DNA of 64,000 bases from Mercenaria mercenaria (lineage: Eukaryota > Mollusca > Bivalvia > Venerida > Veneridae). The stretch lies in assembly GCF_021730395.1 (NCBI RefSeq), contig NC_069371.1:68850001-68914000 (forward strand), in the 5' to 3' direction. Shown one piece after another: positions 47,332 to 59,616 of the stretch. A program made the translations under genes and the position numbers. Within the stretch, counting starts at the first letter, position 1; the number at the start of each line of letters is the position of its first letter. The notes beneath the pieces are model-generated. The model was not told the DNA's origin. It saw only the letters and a program-made list of their open reading frames with translations, and made no database searches.

Positions 47332-48181
47332 TCCTCGGATCTTAATTGGAATAAACACATCAATTTAGTCACGTCCAAAGCTACCCGAACACTAAACTTC
47401 ATCAAGCGAAATATCCCATGCAAGAACGCAAAAGTCCGAGAAGTAGCTTATAAAGCCCTAGTCAGGCCACAGCTAGAATATGCTAGCTGTGTTTGGAACC
47501 CTTACACCCAACAAAACATCCACCAGATCGAAATGATTCAGCGGAGGGCAGCGCGATGGGTTAATCATGACTACTCCCCTTACAGCAGTGTCACAAACAT
47601 GCTATGTCAGCTGAGATGGCGTACCCTTGAAGATAGGAGATCTGATTCACGCCTCCTTATGTTCTACAAGATAGTGAATGATTTGGTTGCTGTGCCACTC
47701 CCCCCCCCCCCCCCCCCCCCACTATGTCAGCCCCCCATCCCGTCTAACAAGACATATGCATCCCCACTCCTATACTCAGATCCTCACTCCCTGTAATTAC
47801 TATAAGTACTCTTTCTTTCCAGCCACCATAGTGCTTTGGAATTCCCTTCCAGTACAACTTGTGCAAGCCCCCACCCTGAATCAGTTTAAGCAGGGTGTGA
47901 CCAAACTTGGGGGTGTCAGACGTTTCGCCCCCAAGACTGTTCCTCCCAAGACTTTTCACCCCCAATTTGCATTGTCAACTGCTTTTATCTGTAAATCTTT
48001 CTTGTTTTTAACACTATCAACTGTATTCATACTTGCAATACACATCGTGTATTACTTTTATCCTCCTATCCAATCTACTTTTAACTTCTTGTACAGGCGC
48101 GCAGCTGCACATAATACTCGCAGAGAGGAGTGCTGCAGTATAAATAGATAGATAGATAGATAGATAGACAGATAGATAGAG
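47332..48181 (+). mobile_element. LINE 'A', right part and (ATAG)n tail
   Basis: The thumb region resumes with SSDLNWNKHINLVTSKATRT, then VRPQLEYASCVWNP, IQRRAARWVNHDY and LLMFYKIVNDLVA, in the frame broken at 45171. A run of 21 C (47700-47720) then disturbs the frame; the last part (FFPATIVLWNSLPVQL) is in another frame. It ends in an (ATAG)n tail at 48143-48181. Confidence 0.9.
47700..47720. repeat. poly-C tract inside LINE 'A'
   Basis: 21 consecutive C bases where related LINEs encode a few residues after VA-V. Homopolymer length in an assembly is error-prone. Confidence 0.85.
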
Positions 48182-50141
48182 TGGCTCCCCATCCATAGTC
48201 CTACAGCTGAAAATATTAACATTAAAATTATAAATGGAAGTGTAACATTATTCCTGCTTTATGACAACTAATTATGTCATTCTCACTCCACTTATACCAT
48301 ATCATGCGGTATTAATATTTTACCGGATCTCCAAGCACTTCCTATTTTGTAGTACTTAGGTTTTGAAGGTAAATTGTTTGAGAACCAGACTGCCTTCTAC
48401 TTTCATTTTCGAAAAATTGGAAAACACATAATTTGTGCATTTTTTTTATCTGACAAAGAACTGTTGATGCTATTTCTTGGTAAACTGTTACATTTATTTT
48501 CAATTTAAATTCAGATAACGTGTTCTTAAATGTTTTAATGCAATAGTGTTGTACATAAGTACTGTTAAAGTGATTTGTCATTATAATTCGCGAACTGTAG
48601 TCGCGCACGCAACAACAACAACATGCATTTGCAAGTGCTGAAAAATAGAATTTTTTTATAATAAATCCTTTAGTCACGAGGAGAAAGCAATGACCCTGTG
48701 GGATTTTCACAATTCTTATGGGAGAGCTGTTAGAATAGCCTGCGTCATCTTGTTTTAGCGCGTGATCTTATTTCAAAGCTTTTACCGACTTGATCAGTTG
48801 TGATCAAATCAACAGACGCTTCCTGAAATATAAAACTGGCGGTACGCCTGCTGCGTAATAAACCGAATCAAGTCCTTTTTCAAAGGACAGCTGTCAATTT
48901 CTCAGACTTCCAATCATAAATTCATACCTTCCCCGTGTAGAAAACACATATAACATTAAAAAGCACCTTTATCATTAGTAACAAACTCTCTGAAAGTAAT
49001 CTTATTTCAGAGCATTTGCCGACTTGGTCAATCTTGATCAACAGACGCTTCCAACAAGATCTCATTCAGTTGCTGCAGGATGTTGATGAGATTTGCTCTA
49101 TATGCCTTTCAAGTTGCCAGTCTATTTATTTTTATAGCTCTTTGGCTACACAGATTGGCCAGAATTCAACAGCTCAATTATATCAATGTTTTTACAGACA
49201 TAAGTAATGTAAATATACTGACTATTCACAAATTTAAAGATTTTTCAGTCAGTAAATTTACTAGACAAACTTACTGCCACTGAGTGGCTACTTGTTAATT
49301 TCTGACTTTTGCAGCCACCGCAGTTTGACCGTCACAATATAAAACAAACTGTATATGTCGGATTAGTTTGACTATAAATCTACAGACTGGGTGTATGAAA
49401 TGTTTTGAAATGACAATTTAATTCGAAAGCACAGGTTACAATTAAATGTTTTACGTGTAATTCAATTTCCACACATACAGTCCTAAATATTGGGGGAGGA
49501 GAATTTTATCAAGTTTTAGGGCTTTTTTCCCCTATAAATCTACCTCCGGTAAAGGGAAGTAACTCCAAAGCAAAAGTATGGTTTTTTCAAAATTCTGAAT
49601 CTAAAATTCCCAAATGAGTGTTATCTTTTAGTGTTTTTACTGTTTTAAAACAGTTTTGTTGATTTGTATGTATATTTGGTTGTTAAATAAACTTACATTT
49701 ATACTGTTGAACAATTTCTGAAATGCAATCCATTAATCCTTTACACAAAGAAATATCTAATACATAGACTTTGGTAATTTGCAAAATTTTCCAATTAAGA
49801 CAATTTCTGAGAACATTTTCCCAATTCCACTGGTGTTGGTGGATTTCCCAAAATGATGAAAAAGGCCTGGGTTTTGAGAATATCACATCATATTTAGTGC
49901 GTATTAGGACTGGAAATTATTGCAACACTTCATATTCAAATGGCTACCTCTTAAGACAAAGCATGCATATTTTCATATGATTATTCAGATCACCTGAAAA
50001 CCTATGTTTTAAAACAAACTTATAAAAATCAACAAAAAAATCAACAGTTCAGCTGTTGATTTTTACAAGTCTGTTTTAATTTCTTGTTAAAGCAGATTTT
50101 ACTCTTTTAACATTGCTATTTCTATTTTTAGAATAGACAGT
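48182..50141. other. region upstream of OVCA2
   Basis: No coding sequence recognised. It holds an imperfect direct repeat of about 50 bases (48770-48822 and 49001-49054, both ending ACAGACGCTTCC). The acceptor TTTTAG just before 50131 shows that a non-coding first exon of OVCA2 and its promoter lie somewhere here. Confidence 0.45.
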
Positions 50142-53100
50142 ATGGCATCTGGAGATGACAAAACAAATCTGAAGGTAAGGATTACAATAGCATTATCATT
50201 TTGCTAGACACCTGTAAACTACATGTATATTTTTTCAGGTCTTTTGTAGTATTAGACTCATTCTTATGTCAGTTTGGACTGCAAGTTTGGACACTATCAA
50301 TGCTCTGTAAAGTTTACATTAACGTTTACCCTGCTAAATTTCAATAATGAACTTGTCCGTCTTCCAGTTTGGACAGTGCCATTAACTGTTAAAAGAGGTG
50401 CTCAGGGCCTTCCCTGGGTCTCAGAAAGTTGTAGCCACTTTTTGAGAGAAATTGCCAAATTGAAGCTGAAAAGATACTTCACTGAAAAGCGAACAGTGCA
50501 GGTCATGATCAGACTGCATGTATGTGCAGGCTGATCTTGATTTGCACTGGTTGCAAAGGCAGAATCAATGGTGCCCAGCGAAATAAGGGTTAAATGCAGT
50601 TTAACTAACACAGAAGTAAGTCTAGATACATTAAATTTTGTATTTTAGGATTAATATTTTCAGCATTTTTAAAAGAAGTAGATGTCAGAGAAGTGTAAGT
50701 TATCAGTCAAAATATATAATGGTAGTTACATTTTAATCTGTATATTCATATCTTTTATCTTTAATAATCAATTTTACGATCGATTATTAAAGTTAAGTTA
50801 CTTTGGCCTAGACCAAATTAGAATTCCAGTTTGACTGATTCCAGATCTGCCTAGATTCCAGTTTGGCTTACGGCACATGCAATTTATTTAATGAACCTGT
50901 ATACACCAAATTAAGCTTAAGTGGCTGTAAAGCGCATTAAGTGTGAAAACTGGAAAAATGCTATGTCATGAAGCTGTTAACTGAGAGAACAAATTTCTAT
51001 ACAAGATGAAATTCAAATCAATGCTGTATACCAGTCATTGACCCTAATCTGTAAGCATTTTCTTTCAGATACTTTGCATTCATGGATATAGGTGAGCTGT
51101 AATTTTATATTGTCTCCCCAGATAAAATGGTCTTAAAAGTAAATACGTTTATTGTAGAATCATTTAATTTCATTGGTGTAAAATGTTGTGGTTTTTATAG
51201 TCAAAGGACAATTCATGGGGATAAGAATTCATGGATTTAGATTTTGTGGATTTCAACTGTTGAAGATAAATGAATGAAAATATTATTGTTTATTGAGATT
51301 TATGTTCGTGGATTGGTGGGGCAACAATGAAATCCATGAAAATTATTCCCTCACAAATATTAATGATTTCATAGTAGTTTCTTCAATATAGTGTAATAAT
51401 AAACTGATCAGGAGTAGTTGATTCAATGTCAATGAAAAACATGTGATGGTAATTTAAGAAAAAGTATTTTTATCCAAAAGTTTATATGCCAATGCAGACT
51501 TTATTTAGCTCTAACTTAAAAATTATTTCATATTTACTAAAAAGTGTAAAACCAGTCACATTATTCTCCTGTCTTTCAGACAAACTTCTCAAAGTTTCAG
51601 AGAAAGAACAGGAGCATTCAGAAAAATACCAATTATCAAGAAACACACAGAGTTAGGTAACACACCTTCATCCCATGATAGCATCTGGATTTGCGGATCC
51701 TATTCTGTCGTTCGTTTCGCATGAACACCGAAAAAAATCATCTCATTTCTTAAATGACTGTTTCAAGCTATTTTCCATAACCATGACTGACAGTTTGCAA
51801 ATAATGTGAATAACACCCTTTTTTGAACTGAGAAAATTTTGTTAAAACTATATTTGTTAGCTGGCATTTCGAAAAGCAAATCACATTGCCATTGGACAGC
51901 TCATGTCTATTTATCAACCACTTGATCATTATATTTATCAAAAACTGTTGAAATGCTGTGAATTGTGATCGTTTTACATTCAGTCATTCTTTTTCATTCT
52001 TTTTAACTATGAAAGTTTAGGAGATGGAAAATTAAACTGCTATTGTTACATTGAAAAGGATAGGTCATGAAGTCCATGTTAAACTTTAATGTTGATGAAA
52101 GTTCGAATTTTAAACAACCTATTGAAACCTGTTTTTGAATTGTTTAAAATTTCAGTTTTTATCACTGCTCCAAACCGAGTTCCAAGTCTGCACGCAGCAG
52201 AAGGGGAAGAATCTAGCACAGACCAAGGTATACTGTAGTGCAGCATGTCCGTAACACACAGAGGGTTGACTGCTATATTGTTGTAACTCATAGTAAAGAA
52301 AGAAGGACTTTCAACAGCCTTTATTTATACATGTTTTGTAGTGAAATATTGAAATATTAGTCTAAGAGTGAAATATAATCATGTTAATAATTCATAATTG
52401 TTAACCCTTAGCCTGCTGGCGGCAAGTGATTCTGCCTTTGCGACCAGTGCAGACCAAGATCAGCCTGCACATCCGTGCAGTCTGATCATGGTCTGCACTG
52501 TTCGCTATTCAGTCAGTATCTTTTTGGCAAGGACCCCTTCTAACAGTTAATGGAACTGTCCAAATTGAAAGATGGACAAGTTCATTATAGAAATTTAGCA
52601 GGGTAAGGGTTAAGGAACTGTAGAATGGGCAAAATTTAGTAAATAAAATCAGCAAGAAGATCCTTTGGAAGTCTAGAATGCAGCAAAGAAACATAGTAGC
52701 AGAAGCAGACTGTTTGATGGAGTCATGAGAGCTAGTGAAATGTGCAACACCCTTGCAACAACTTAAGCGGAATTCTGTTATAGTAAAAGTGAAAACATGA
52801 AATGAAAAGAATATTTGTTTCTTTTACATGTAATATTAAAATATCTTTTACTTGAGAACACCATTTCTTTATGTTTTGCATACGATGTTCACTTGATGAA
52901 GGGTATTTTGATCATGCACTGAAAAACAAAATTAATATCGTCTGTCTGTTTCACAATAATGTCAAAAAGCTCAGATTTTTACATCAGTGAGGATTACAGA
53001 CAGGTCATTTGCCACAACCATACTTCACTCTATTTGAATTTGTAAGAAAAAGTGTTGAATTCAAGTTCAACATATAGGCTTAATGGCTCCCATTTCATGG

Positions 53101-56100
53101 AGAACTTTGCCTCATTTAGGAATCAATCTCTGGACCTTTAGACTAGTAGTGTCATACCTCTTTATTGAGTTCTAGGGTTAAGGTAGAGGCAAAATGTCTT
53201 GTAAGAAGTCATTAATTTTACCAGGGTCTCTTCTTAAAGAACCTAATTCACATTAAAGCATCTAGCAGTCAGGGGTATAACTGTTTTAAGTTATGTAACC
53301 TATTTCAGTTACCTTTTCAAGCATTTTATAACCTGTATTAGTTATAAAATATAGATAACCCAGGTAAGTTATTAAAAAAAAGCCTTTTTGCTGTTCTCAC
53401 AAAGTGACCTTTAAAATGTAATTAGTAGCAAACTCTGGTTAATCAAATTCTCTTTTAGTCTGATCATGGCCTGATGAGCATAATGGGATGTTAACAGTTA
53501 TAGCTTTAAAACCATTTGCGTAAGACTTTATCAGCCTTGCGTAAAAAAATTTAATGCATAGCTGGAAAGATAAAAGACCAAGGATTCAGGAAAGGATTGC
53601 ATTAGTCACATTCAAACTGAGGATTTGGCACAGGAGGGCTTTGTAATATTTTATGATAACTGAAACAAGTTATGAAAGTAAACGCAGTAAATCAAATGGG
53701 TTATAAAATGTGATAACTTGAAACAGTTACACCCCTGACTGTCTAGTGTCTCCCTTTACCATTAAAGCTAGAACATTACAGTATGGCTGTGCAATACCTA
53801 TATACCCATCAAGACCAGCAAATAAAATTTATTTCAGATGACAGAGGCTGGTGGTTTTCCAAGGGAGATAACACTTACATGGCTCAAGATTACACAGATT
53901 GTAGTAAAGGATTTGATGAGTCAGTGGAACTTGTAAAGAAAACATTTGAAGAAGAGGTAGTTTGATAAGTAATGAGAAACTAGTCTTTTTTTACCAGTGA
54001 AGAGAACTTTGATTCTAAACTAAACTCATTATATTCCAGCAAGTTTATTGCAGTACTTTCAAAAACATATGGGTCTAGTTCAAAATTTTTCTTTTAGCTG
54101 ACTTTCTCATACCAATTTTTTCAGTTAAAGTTGATTTTTCGTTAGAAACAAAGATCTGTTTTGTAATGAAAGATAGTTGTTTACAGTTACTGACTAGGGC
54201 ATTTGCTGCTCAGCCTTGTTAGTTCAAGTTGGTTAGTGTTAAAAAATCTTTCTTGTATGGAAGCCATCTGGATGCCATAAGTAAGGCAGGTAGCTGAAAG
54301 CTGATCTATGACTGAATATCTGAATAAGGCACTTCAACCAGTAAAGTTGAAAATTCATATGACATTAGCTTATATCATTAAACGTATTATACATTCAAAT
54401 AATGTTCACCTTGCCAGATTTTACCAACCATTGTCCTCCATTTCTTATAACCATTTTACAGTTGCTTTTGCTTTCAGGGTCCATTTGATGGTATATTGAG
54501 TTTCAGTCAAGGAGCTGCCTTTGCTTCAGTGTTATGTGGACTAAGGGAACAAAATCCTGGTAAACTTTCATGACACATAAAATTGTTTGCAGTTTTTACT
54601 GTCCCAATAAGTGGATAGAAATTTCAAACTTTTATGCTTTTGCAGATTTTGTAAACATAAGTTTTTAAGAGTTGAAGCTCTTCGAAGGTAGTTAGATATT
54701 GGGTAAAGCAGATTTATCTGTATTTAAGACACTGTTATGATTTTAAGAGAAATGCTGTTGTTTTGAAATAGTTAATAAAGTTGTAGTCAGCGTCATTTAT
54801 GGCAATCCCTGATGAACATGAAACATACTCGATAAAGGGTGTGGCGATATATGACTTATTTGTTGATTATTTGTAAAATCCTACTTGCTCACTCACTCCA
54901 TAAAGGGAAATAACTCGCTAGCAGATTATACATTTAAGACAGCTTCTACCTGTATTATGCCTATATTCTGACTACTTGCATAGTAAATTGGTAAGTAACT
55001 GAAAGAAATTAAATAAAATTACTTGACATAGGAAGGATCAGATGGTATTTTAAAGACAAATTTAGAAAGTTGATTGTATGACATGTATACATGATTTTCT
55101 GTTACAGAATCATTCAAGTTTGATTTTGCAATTTTGGTAGCTGGTTATAAGAGCAGACAGTCATCTCACCAGAGTTATTACAGTGTACCTATATCTATTC
55201 CAACATTACATGTATATGGAGATACAGACAGAATCATACAAAAAGGTAACTTCATGATAACAGTCTTAATGATCATCATGTGTTCAAAAGTAAAACTTAT
55301 TTCTGTTTTGTTATATGCAGAGAAACTGGATGCATTACGAGAAAACATGCGACTGCGGGTGTAACTAACAGATGTGTTCAAAAGTTATCTGCTTAGCAGT
55401 TGTAATCCAGTGTTCATCAAACTAGATCACAGTATTTATACTTGGTAGATATAATACCTCAGCCAGAATCAAAACCCAGTCTCTGCAGAAATAACACTTG
55501 AATTACTCAAAATTCTGAAATTGACAGTGTCCACTCTCTAACTTGAATAGTTCTAAACAAAATCAATTGTTTGCCAAAATTGGTCAGAATATCTGTTGGC
55601 ATAATATCTTGAATACATTCAGTAACAGCTGGATAGTCTGTCACTCTTGAGTTAGGGCCCATGAATTACTTTAAATTGCAAAAATTGACAATCTTTGCTT
55701 AATGAAAAATGCATTTCTTACACTAAGATCACCTTAGTTGCAATGTTTATCAGTCAGGGGTGTAACTGTTCTAAGTTGTGTAACCTATTTCAGTTACTTT
55801 TTCAAGCATTTTATAACCTGTATTAGTTATAAAATATAGTTAACTCAGGTAAGTTATTAAAAAAAAAGTCTTTTTGCTGTTTTCACAAGGTGACCTTTAA
55901 AGTGAAATTAGTAGCAAACTGTGGTTAATCAGATTCTCTTCTAGTCTGATCATGACCTGATAAGCATAATGGGATGTTAAGAGTTTTATAGCTTTAAAAC
56001 TTTTGCAGATTCAGGAAATAATTGCATTAGTCTTCATTCAAAATGAGGAATTGGCACAGGAGGGCTTTGTAATATTTTATGATAACTGAAACAAGTTATG

Positions 56101-57846
56101 AAAGTATAAGCAATAACTCAAATGGGTTATAAACTGCGATAACTTGAAACAGTTACACCCCTAACTGTTTATATGATCTTGGTCAAGGTGGATACAGAGC
56201 TGAGTTTGAGTTTCTCATGAGTTATGACCCTTGAAAAAGTGGAAATTGAGGAAGTTTACAATTGGTCTGCTCCATAAGTAGAGTACTTTAAAAAGACATA
56301 AGTAATATTATGTGACAGGCATGTTTTGTGAAGGTTTGGCACTCTCGTTTTCATTTGGTTTGAAGTTAGAACTAGTTTAAAGTCATCTTGCAACCCTCAG
56401 AAAAATCAAGGGTCATCTCTGTAGAGTATTTCATGTTATTCACATGTTACTGACGACTTTCTGACTATTGAGATGGAGACCAAATAATGGTCAACATATT
56501 AACTCGTCTGACTTTTTGAAAAAAAAAAAAGGAGTTATGTAATCACTTGATCGGCGTTGGCATTGCCTGGTTAAGTTTTATGTTTAGGTCAGCTCTTCTC
56601 CTAAACTAGCAAAGCTATTGCTTTGAAACTTGCAACACTTGTTCACCATCAAAAGCTGACTCTGTACAGCAAGAAATAAAACTCCATCCTTCTTTTTGCA
56701 AGAATTATGGCCCCTTTTGGACTTAGAAAATCAGGTTTCTTGGTTAAGTTTTGTGTTTAGGTCAGTTTTTCTCCTAAACTATCAAGCTATTGCTTCAAAA
56801 TTTTCAACACTTGTTCACCATCAAAAGCTGACTCTGTACAGCAAGAAACATAACTCCATCCTGCTTTTTGCAAGAGTTGTGGCCCCTTTTGGACTTAAAT
56901 ATCAGATTTCTTGGTTAAGTTTTGCGTTTAAGTAAACTTTTCTCTTCAACGGTCAAAGCTATTGCTTTAAAACTTGGTAGCAGTTATTCGCTATTAAAAA
57001 CTGACTCTGCACAGCAAGTACTGTAACTCTACATTGCTATTTTGCCAGAATTATGGCCCCTTTTGGACTTAGAAAATCATGGGTATGACATTTCTATCAT
57101 ACAGAGACAAAAAATCAGATGATTGTCTGCACCCGCAAGGCAGTGCTCATGTTGTCAGTATAGAATAATAATAACTCTTCAGCTTGCAAGCTCTTGATTG
57201 ATAGTTGTGTGATATCAACACACAAAATTAATTCTTGGGCTTCATATGTTGAGTTTGTAGGTTTTTCATATTGTTGTCTTTGTTCTGTAATGGTAGGCTT
57301 ATTTGTTCTTGTCAGTGTCACAGAAATATTAAGCTATCTAAATTACATCTGCATTTAGTACTACAATGAACATTTCAGCCAACAAAATATTCATAACTTG
57401 TAGATGTCAATATAATATTCTTTCAGCAGTTATCAAAACAGACATCAATATTTTGCTGAATATAAAGTAAAAAAATGAGGCCATAACCAGTGAAAAAATT
57501 AGTGGATTGAAACGAAAAGCATCCTCTGCCTGGATCTTGTAATTAGATACCTTTGTACCCAAACTGGGTTGACGTATCCTTTCAGGAGTTACCTAGGTGC
57601 ACAGACAGATATGGTGTCTCCAGTATACCCCTGCTTTAACTTTATGGGGATATGATAATTGAATGTTTTTATAAAGTCAATATTATTTGCTTTTTAGAAA
57701 TGAGTGAAGATCTGTTGCAGTACTTCATAGAGCCGAGGATTTTACAGCATGATGGTGGACATTTTATACCAGCCAGTGCACCCCAGAAAAAAGTTTATAC
57801 AGAATTCCTACAGGAAATGTTGGACAGAAAACAAAACAAATCCTGA
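50142..57846 (+). CDS. OVCA2: OVCA2/FSH1-family serine hydrolase, 230 residues, 8 coding exons
   Basis: OVCA2 is a small alpha/beta-hydrolase of the FSH1 family with esterase activity toward fatty-acyl esters, expected in the cytosol. The exons are 50142-50174, 51069-51091 (a 23-base microexon), 51580-51656, 52156-52227, 53838-53956, 54478-54559, 55108-55245 and 57698-57846. All introns are GT/AG and phases agree; 693 coding bases. Landmarks are ILCIHGYRQ (strand 1 and oxyanion region), FITAPNRVP, GWWFS, GPFDGILSFSQGAA with nucleophile Ser118, TLHVYGDTDRII with acid Asp174/176, and HDGGHFIPAS with His203. Human OVCA2 is 227 residues and has the same blocks. Unusually, the nucleophile elbow is SFSQG instead of GFSQG. 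An acceptor before 50131 implies a 5' untranslated exon. Introns carry MITEs and a repeat array. Confidence 0.95.
50319..50593. mobile_element. TTAACCCTTA MITE in OVCA2 intron 1
   Basis: The left end is TTAACGTTTACCCTGC and the right end AATAAGGGTTAA. The reverse complement shares GATTCTGCCTTTGC, CAAGATCAGCCTGCACAT and TGCAGTCTGATCATG with the copy at 52401-52613, so the two lie in opposite orientation in the same gene. Confidence 0.75.
51153..51377. mobile_element. MITE, TIR with GAAATCATTAAT, second copy
   Basis: The right end TATTAATGATTTCATAGTAG is the inverted form of the left end of the copy at 28143. Internal ATTCATGG/GGATTTCAAC stretches also match in reverse. It lies in OVCA2 intron 2. 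Confidence 0.6.
52401..52613. mobile_element. TTAACCCTTA MITE in OVCA2 intron 4
   Basis: The ends are TTAACCCTTAGCC and GGGTAAGGGTTAA. Internal fold-back is TGCAGACCAAGATCAGCC against GATCATGGTCTGCA. Related to the copies at 34565 and 50319. Confidence 0.78.
53266..53741. mobile_element. MITE with TIR CAGTCAGGGGTRTAACTG, 5-bp duplication, copy 1
   Basis: The 476-bp element begins CAGTCAGGGGTATAACTG and ends CAGTTACACCCCTGACTG. The flanking TCTAG occurs at 53261-53265 and 53742-53746. No coding capacity. It lies in OVCA2 intron 4, about 100 bases before exon 5. Confidence 0.9.
55751..56167. mobile_element. MITE with TIR CAGTCAGGGGTRTAACTG, 5-bp duplication, copy 2
   Basis: Begins CAGTCAGGGGTGTAACTG and ends CAGTTACACCCCTAACTG. 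TTTAT flanks it at 55746-55750 and 56168-56172. It aligns along its length with the copy at 53266-53741 but lacks about 60 internal bases. It lies in OVCA2 intron 7. Confidence 0.9.
56555..57085. repeat. 172-bp tandem repeat, three units
   Basis: GGTTAAGTTTTRYGTTTAGG-type starts at 56571, 56744 and 56915 (spacing 171-173). Units share CTATTGCTT, CTGACTCTGTACAGCAAG and GGCCCCTTTTGGACTTA. It lies in OVCA2 intron 7. Element ends are not clear. Confidence 0.7.
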
Positions 57847-57899
57847 TGACAGTTAGATCTAGTCTTTTAAAAATTGTACAGATTTGAATTACTGTATTT

Positions 57900-57905
57900 A
57901 TTAAA
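57900..57905 (+). terminator. candidate polyadenylation signal of OVCA2
   Basis: ATTAAA 54 bases after the OVCA2 stop codon. It is the common variant hexamer and the closest candidate. Confidence 0.5.
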
Positions 57906-58046
57906 GAAATTATAAGATTACCAGAATAGTTTGTTCTGTTAATTACTTTAATAGGAAACAACTAAAACAAAATTGATCATGTAGTTTCTGACTACAAAAG
58001 TGAAGGTCACTAAAATGGGTAAATATCTTGAAATCCACTATCAGTT

Positions 58047-58957
58047 TTTGTCCCCTGCCTTTTTCGAAGAAAAGAAGCGTGATATAGAAATAGGCTGTGT
58101 CCTTCTGTCTGTCACACTTCATGTCCGGTCCATAATTCTGCCATCCATGAAGGGATTTTGAAATAACTTGGAATAAATGTTCCACATAATGAGACAATGT
58201 GTCGTGCACAAGACACAGACCCCTAGCTTCAAGGTCAAAGGTTAACAGGGTATATTTCCTGTCGCGTCCATAACTGCCATTCATCAATGGATTTTGAAAT
58301 TACTTGGCACAAATATTTCCCATAATGAGACATGCCATGCACAAGACCCAGACCCCTAGCTTCAAGGTCAAGGTCACACTAAGAGGTCAAAGGTTAACAG
58401 GGTCTGTTTCTTGTCTGGTCCGTAACTCCGCCATTCATAAAGGGATTTTGAAATTACTTGGCACAAATGTTCCCCATGAGACGACATGTTATGCGCAAGA
58501 CCGAAACCCCTACCTTTAAAGTCAAGGTCACACAGAGGTTAAAGGTTAACATGTTCTGTTTTCTTGTTGTTGAAGTTACAGAATAGAAATTTGGACCAAC
58601 TGTATAATTTTTGATACAGATTTCAATACTCATCTTGAATAGTCATAATCGTGACCTACTGACTTATTTTCTTGTTTTTGAAGGTACAGCATAGAAATTT
58701 GGACCACAATTGTCATGTATATCTTTCGATACAGATTTCAATACTCGTCTTTAGTATTGTTAACCCTGACCTACTTTTTTGTTTTTAAAGCTACAGCAGA
58801 GATTTGGACCACCTGTATAATTTTTAACAGATTCTAGTAGTTTTCTTGAATAATCTTTACGATGACCTACTCGTCTAGTTGTTTTGTTTCTGAAGCTTTA
58901 GCAAGCAAGCAACTAAACTCAGGTGAGCGATATAGGGCCATCATGGCCCTCTTGTTT
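58047..58957 (-). repeat. tandem-repeat element, composite of two unit types
   Basis: At 58110-58550 about three units hold CCATTCAT-GGATTTTGAAATTACTTGGCACAAAT and CTTCAAGGTCAAGGTCAC, the inverse of the units in ARP3 intron 6. At 58555-58900 about three shorter units (near 125 bp) hold CAGAAATTTGGACCA-type sequence. The right end AGGGCCATCATGGCCCTCTT is a hairpin; its reverse complement reads AAGAGGGCC, the same ACAAGAG-type end as elsewhere, so the element points left. Confidence 0.65.
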
Positions 58958-59616
58958 TAAATGTACATGGTTTGTAATTCTTTCAACTCTCAGAGTACCT
59001 GGAGAAATATGTTAGACACAATAGTCATAAAAGAAATGACAAAATACTTTTGAAAAAGAAGCTCGATATCTTCTACAAAATAGAATGTGAACAGTAAAAG
59101 TACAAGGTCATGTGATCCAGAACAAAAAGTGTTCATCAAAAGAGATTAACCAGTCTTAAAAGTTTCTTCTACTTATTAGTAACAGTTTGATATATTCTTT
59201 ATGATAAACCAAGGCTTATGTGACGCAAAAAACTAAAAAAAAAAATCATCAGAGGGGAGGTTTCAAAAGACTTTACAAGAACCTTAAGAACTGTAAATAT
59301 GTATGTAATCTTTTATTGAAATTGTTTCTCTAACATTGCTATATACAAAAATTGAGCATAGTCCATATTTTTCAATGATATTAATCACTTGACACAGCTC
59401 CTTGTCCTCATTTACACACAGTTTGATATTAAATGAGATATACTGTCCCAAAACACTGAAAAATGTTACCAGATGGTTAATTTTGGGCACAACTCAAATT
59501 TAGGAAATACATCTTTGTTTAATTAAGAAAGATATTTAGGAGTAAAAACATTATAAAGCATTTTAACTATTGTACTTTTTAATGAACAACCTTTGCAGTT
59601 TCAACAACTTTGTAAA
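58958..59616. other. AT-rich intergenic stretch
   Basis: Nothing recognised between the OVCA2-proximal array and the large inverted repeat. Confidence 0.4.

Noticed and set aside
47678-48151. 157-residue frame with a poly-Pro stretch
   Set aside because: It arises from the C21 tract shifting the LINE A frame; its C-terminal half is the LINE's own last block.
56696-56935. 79-residue plus-strand frame with a repeated SWLSF motif
   Set aside because: Read-through of the 172-bp repeat in OVCA2 intron 7.
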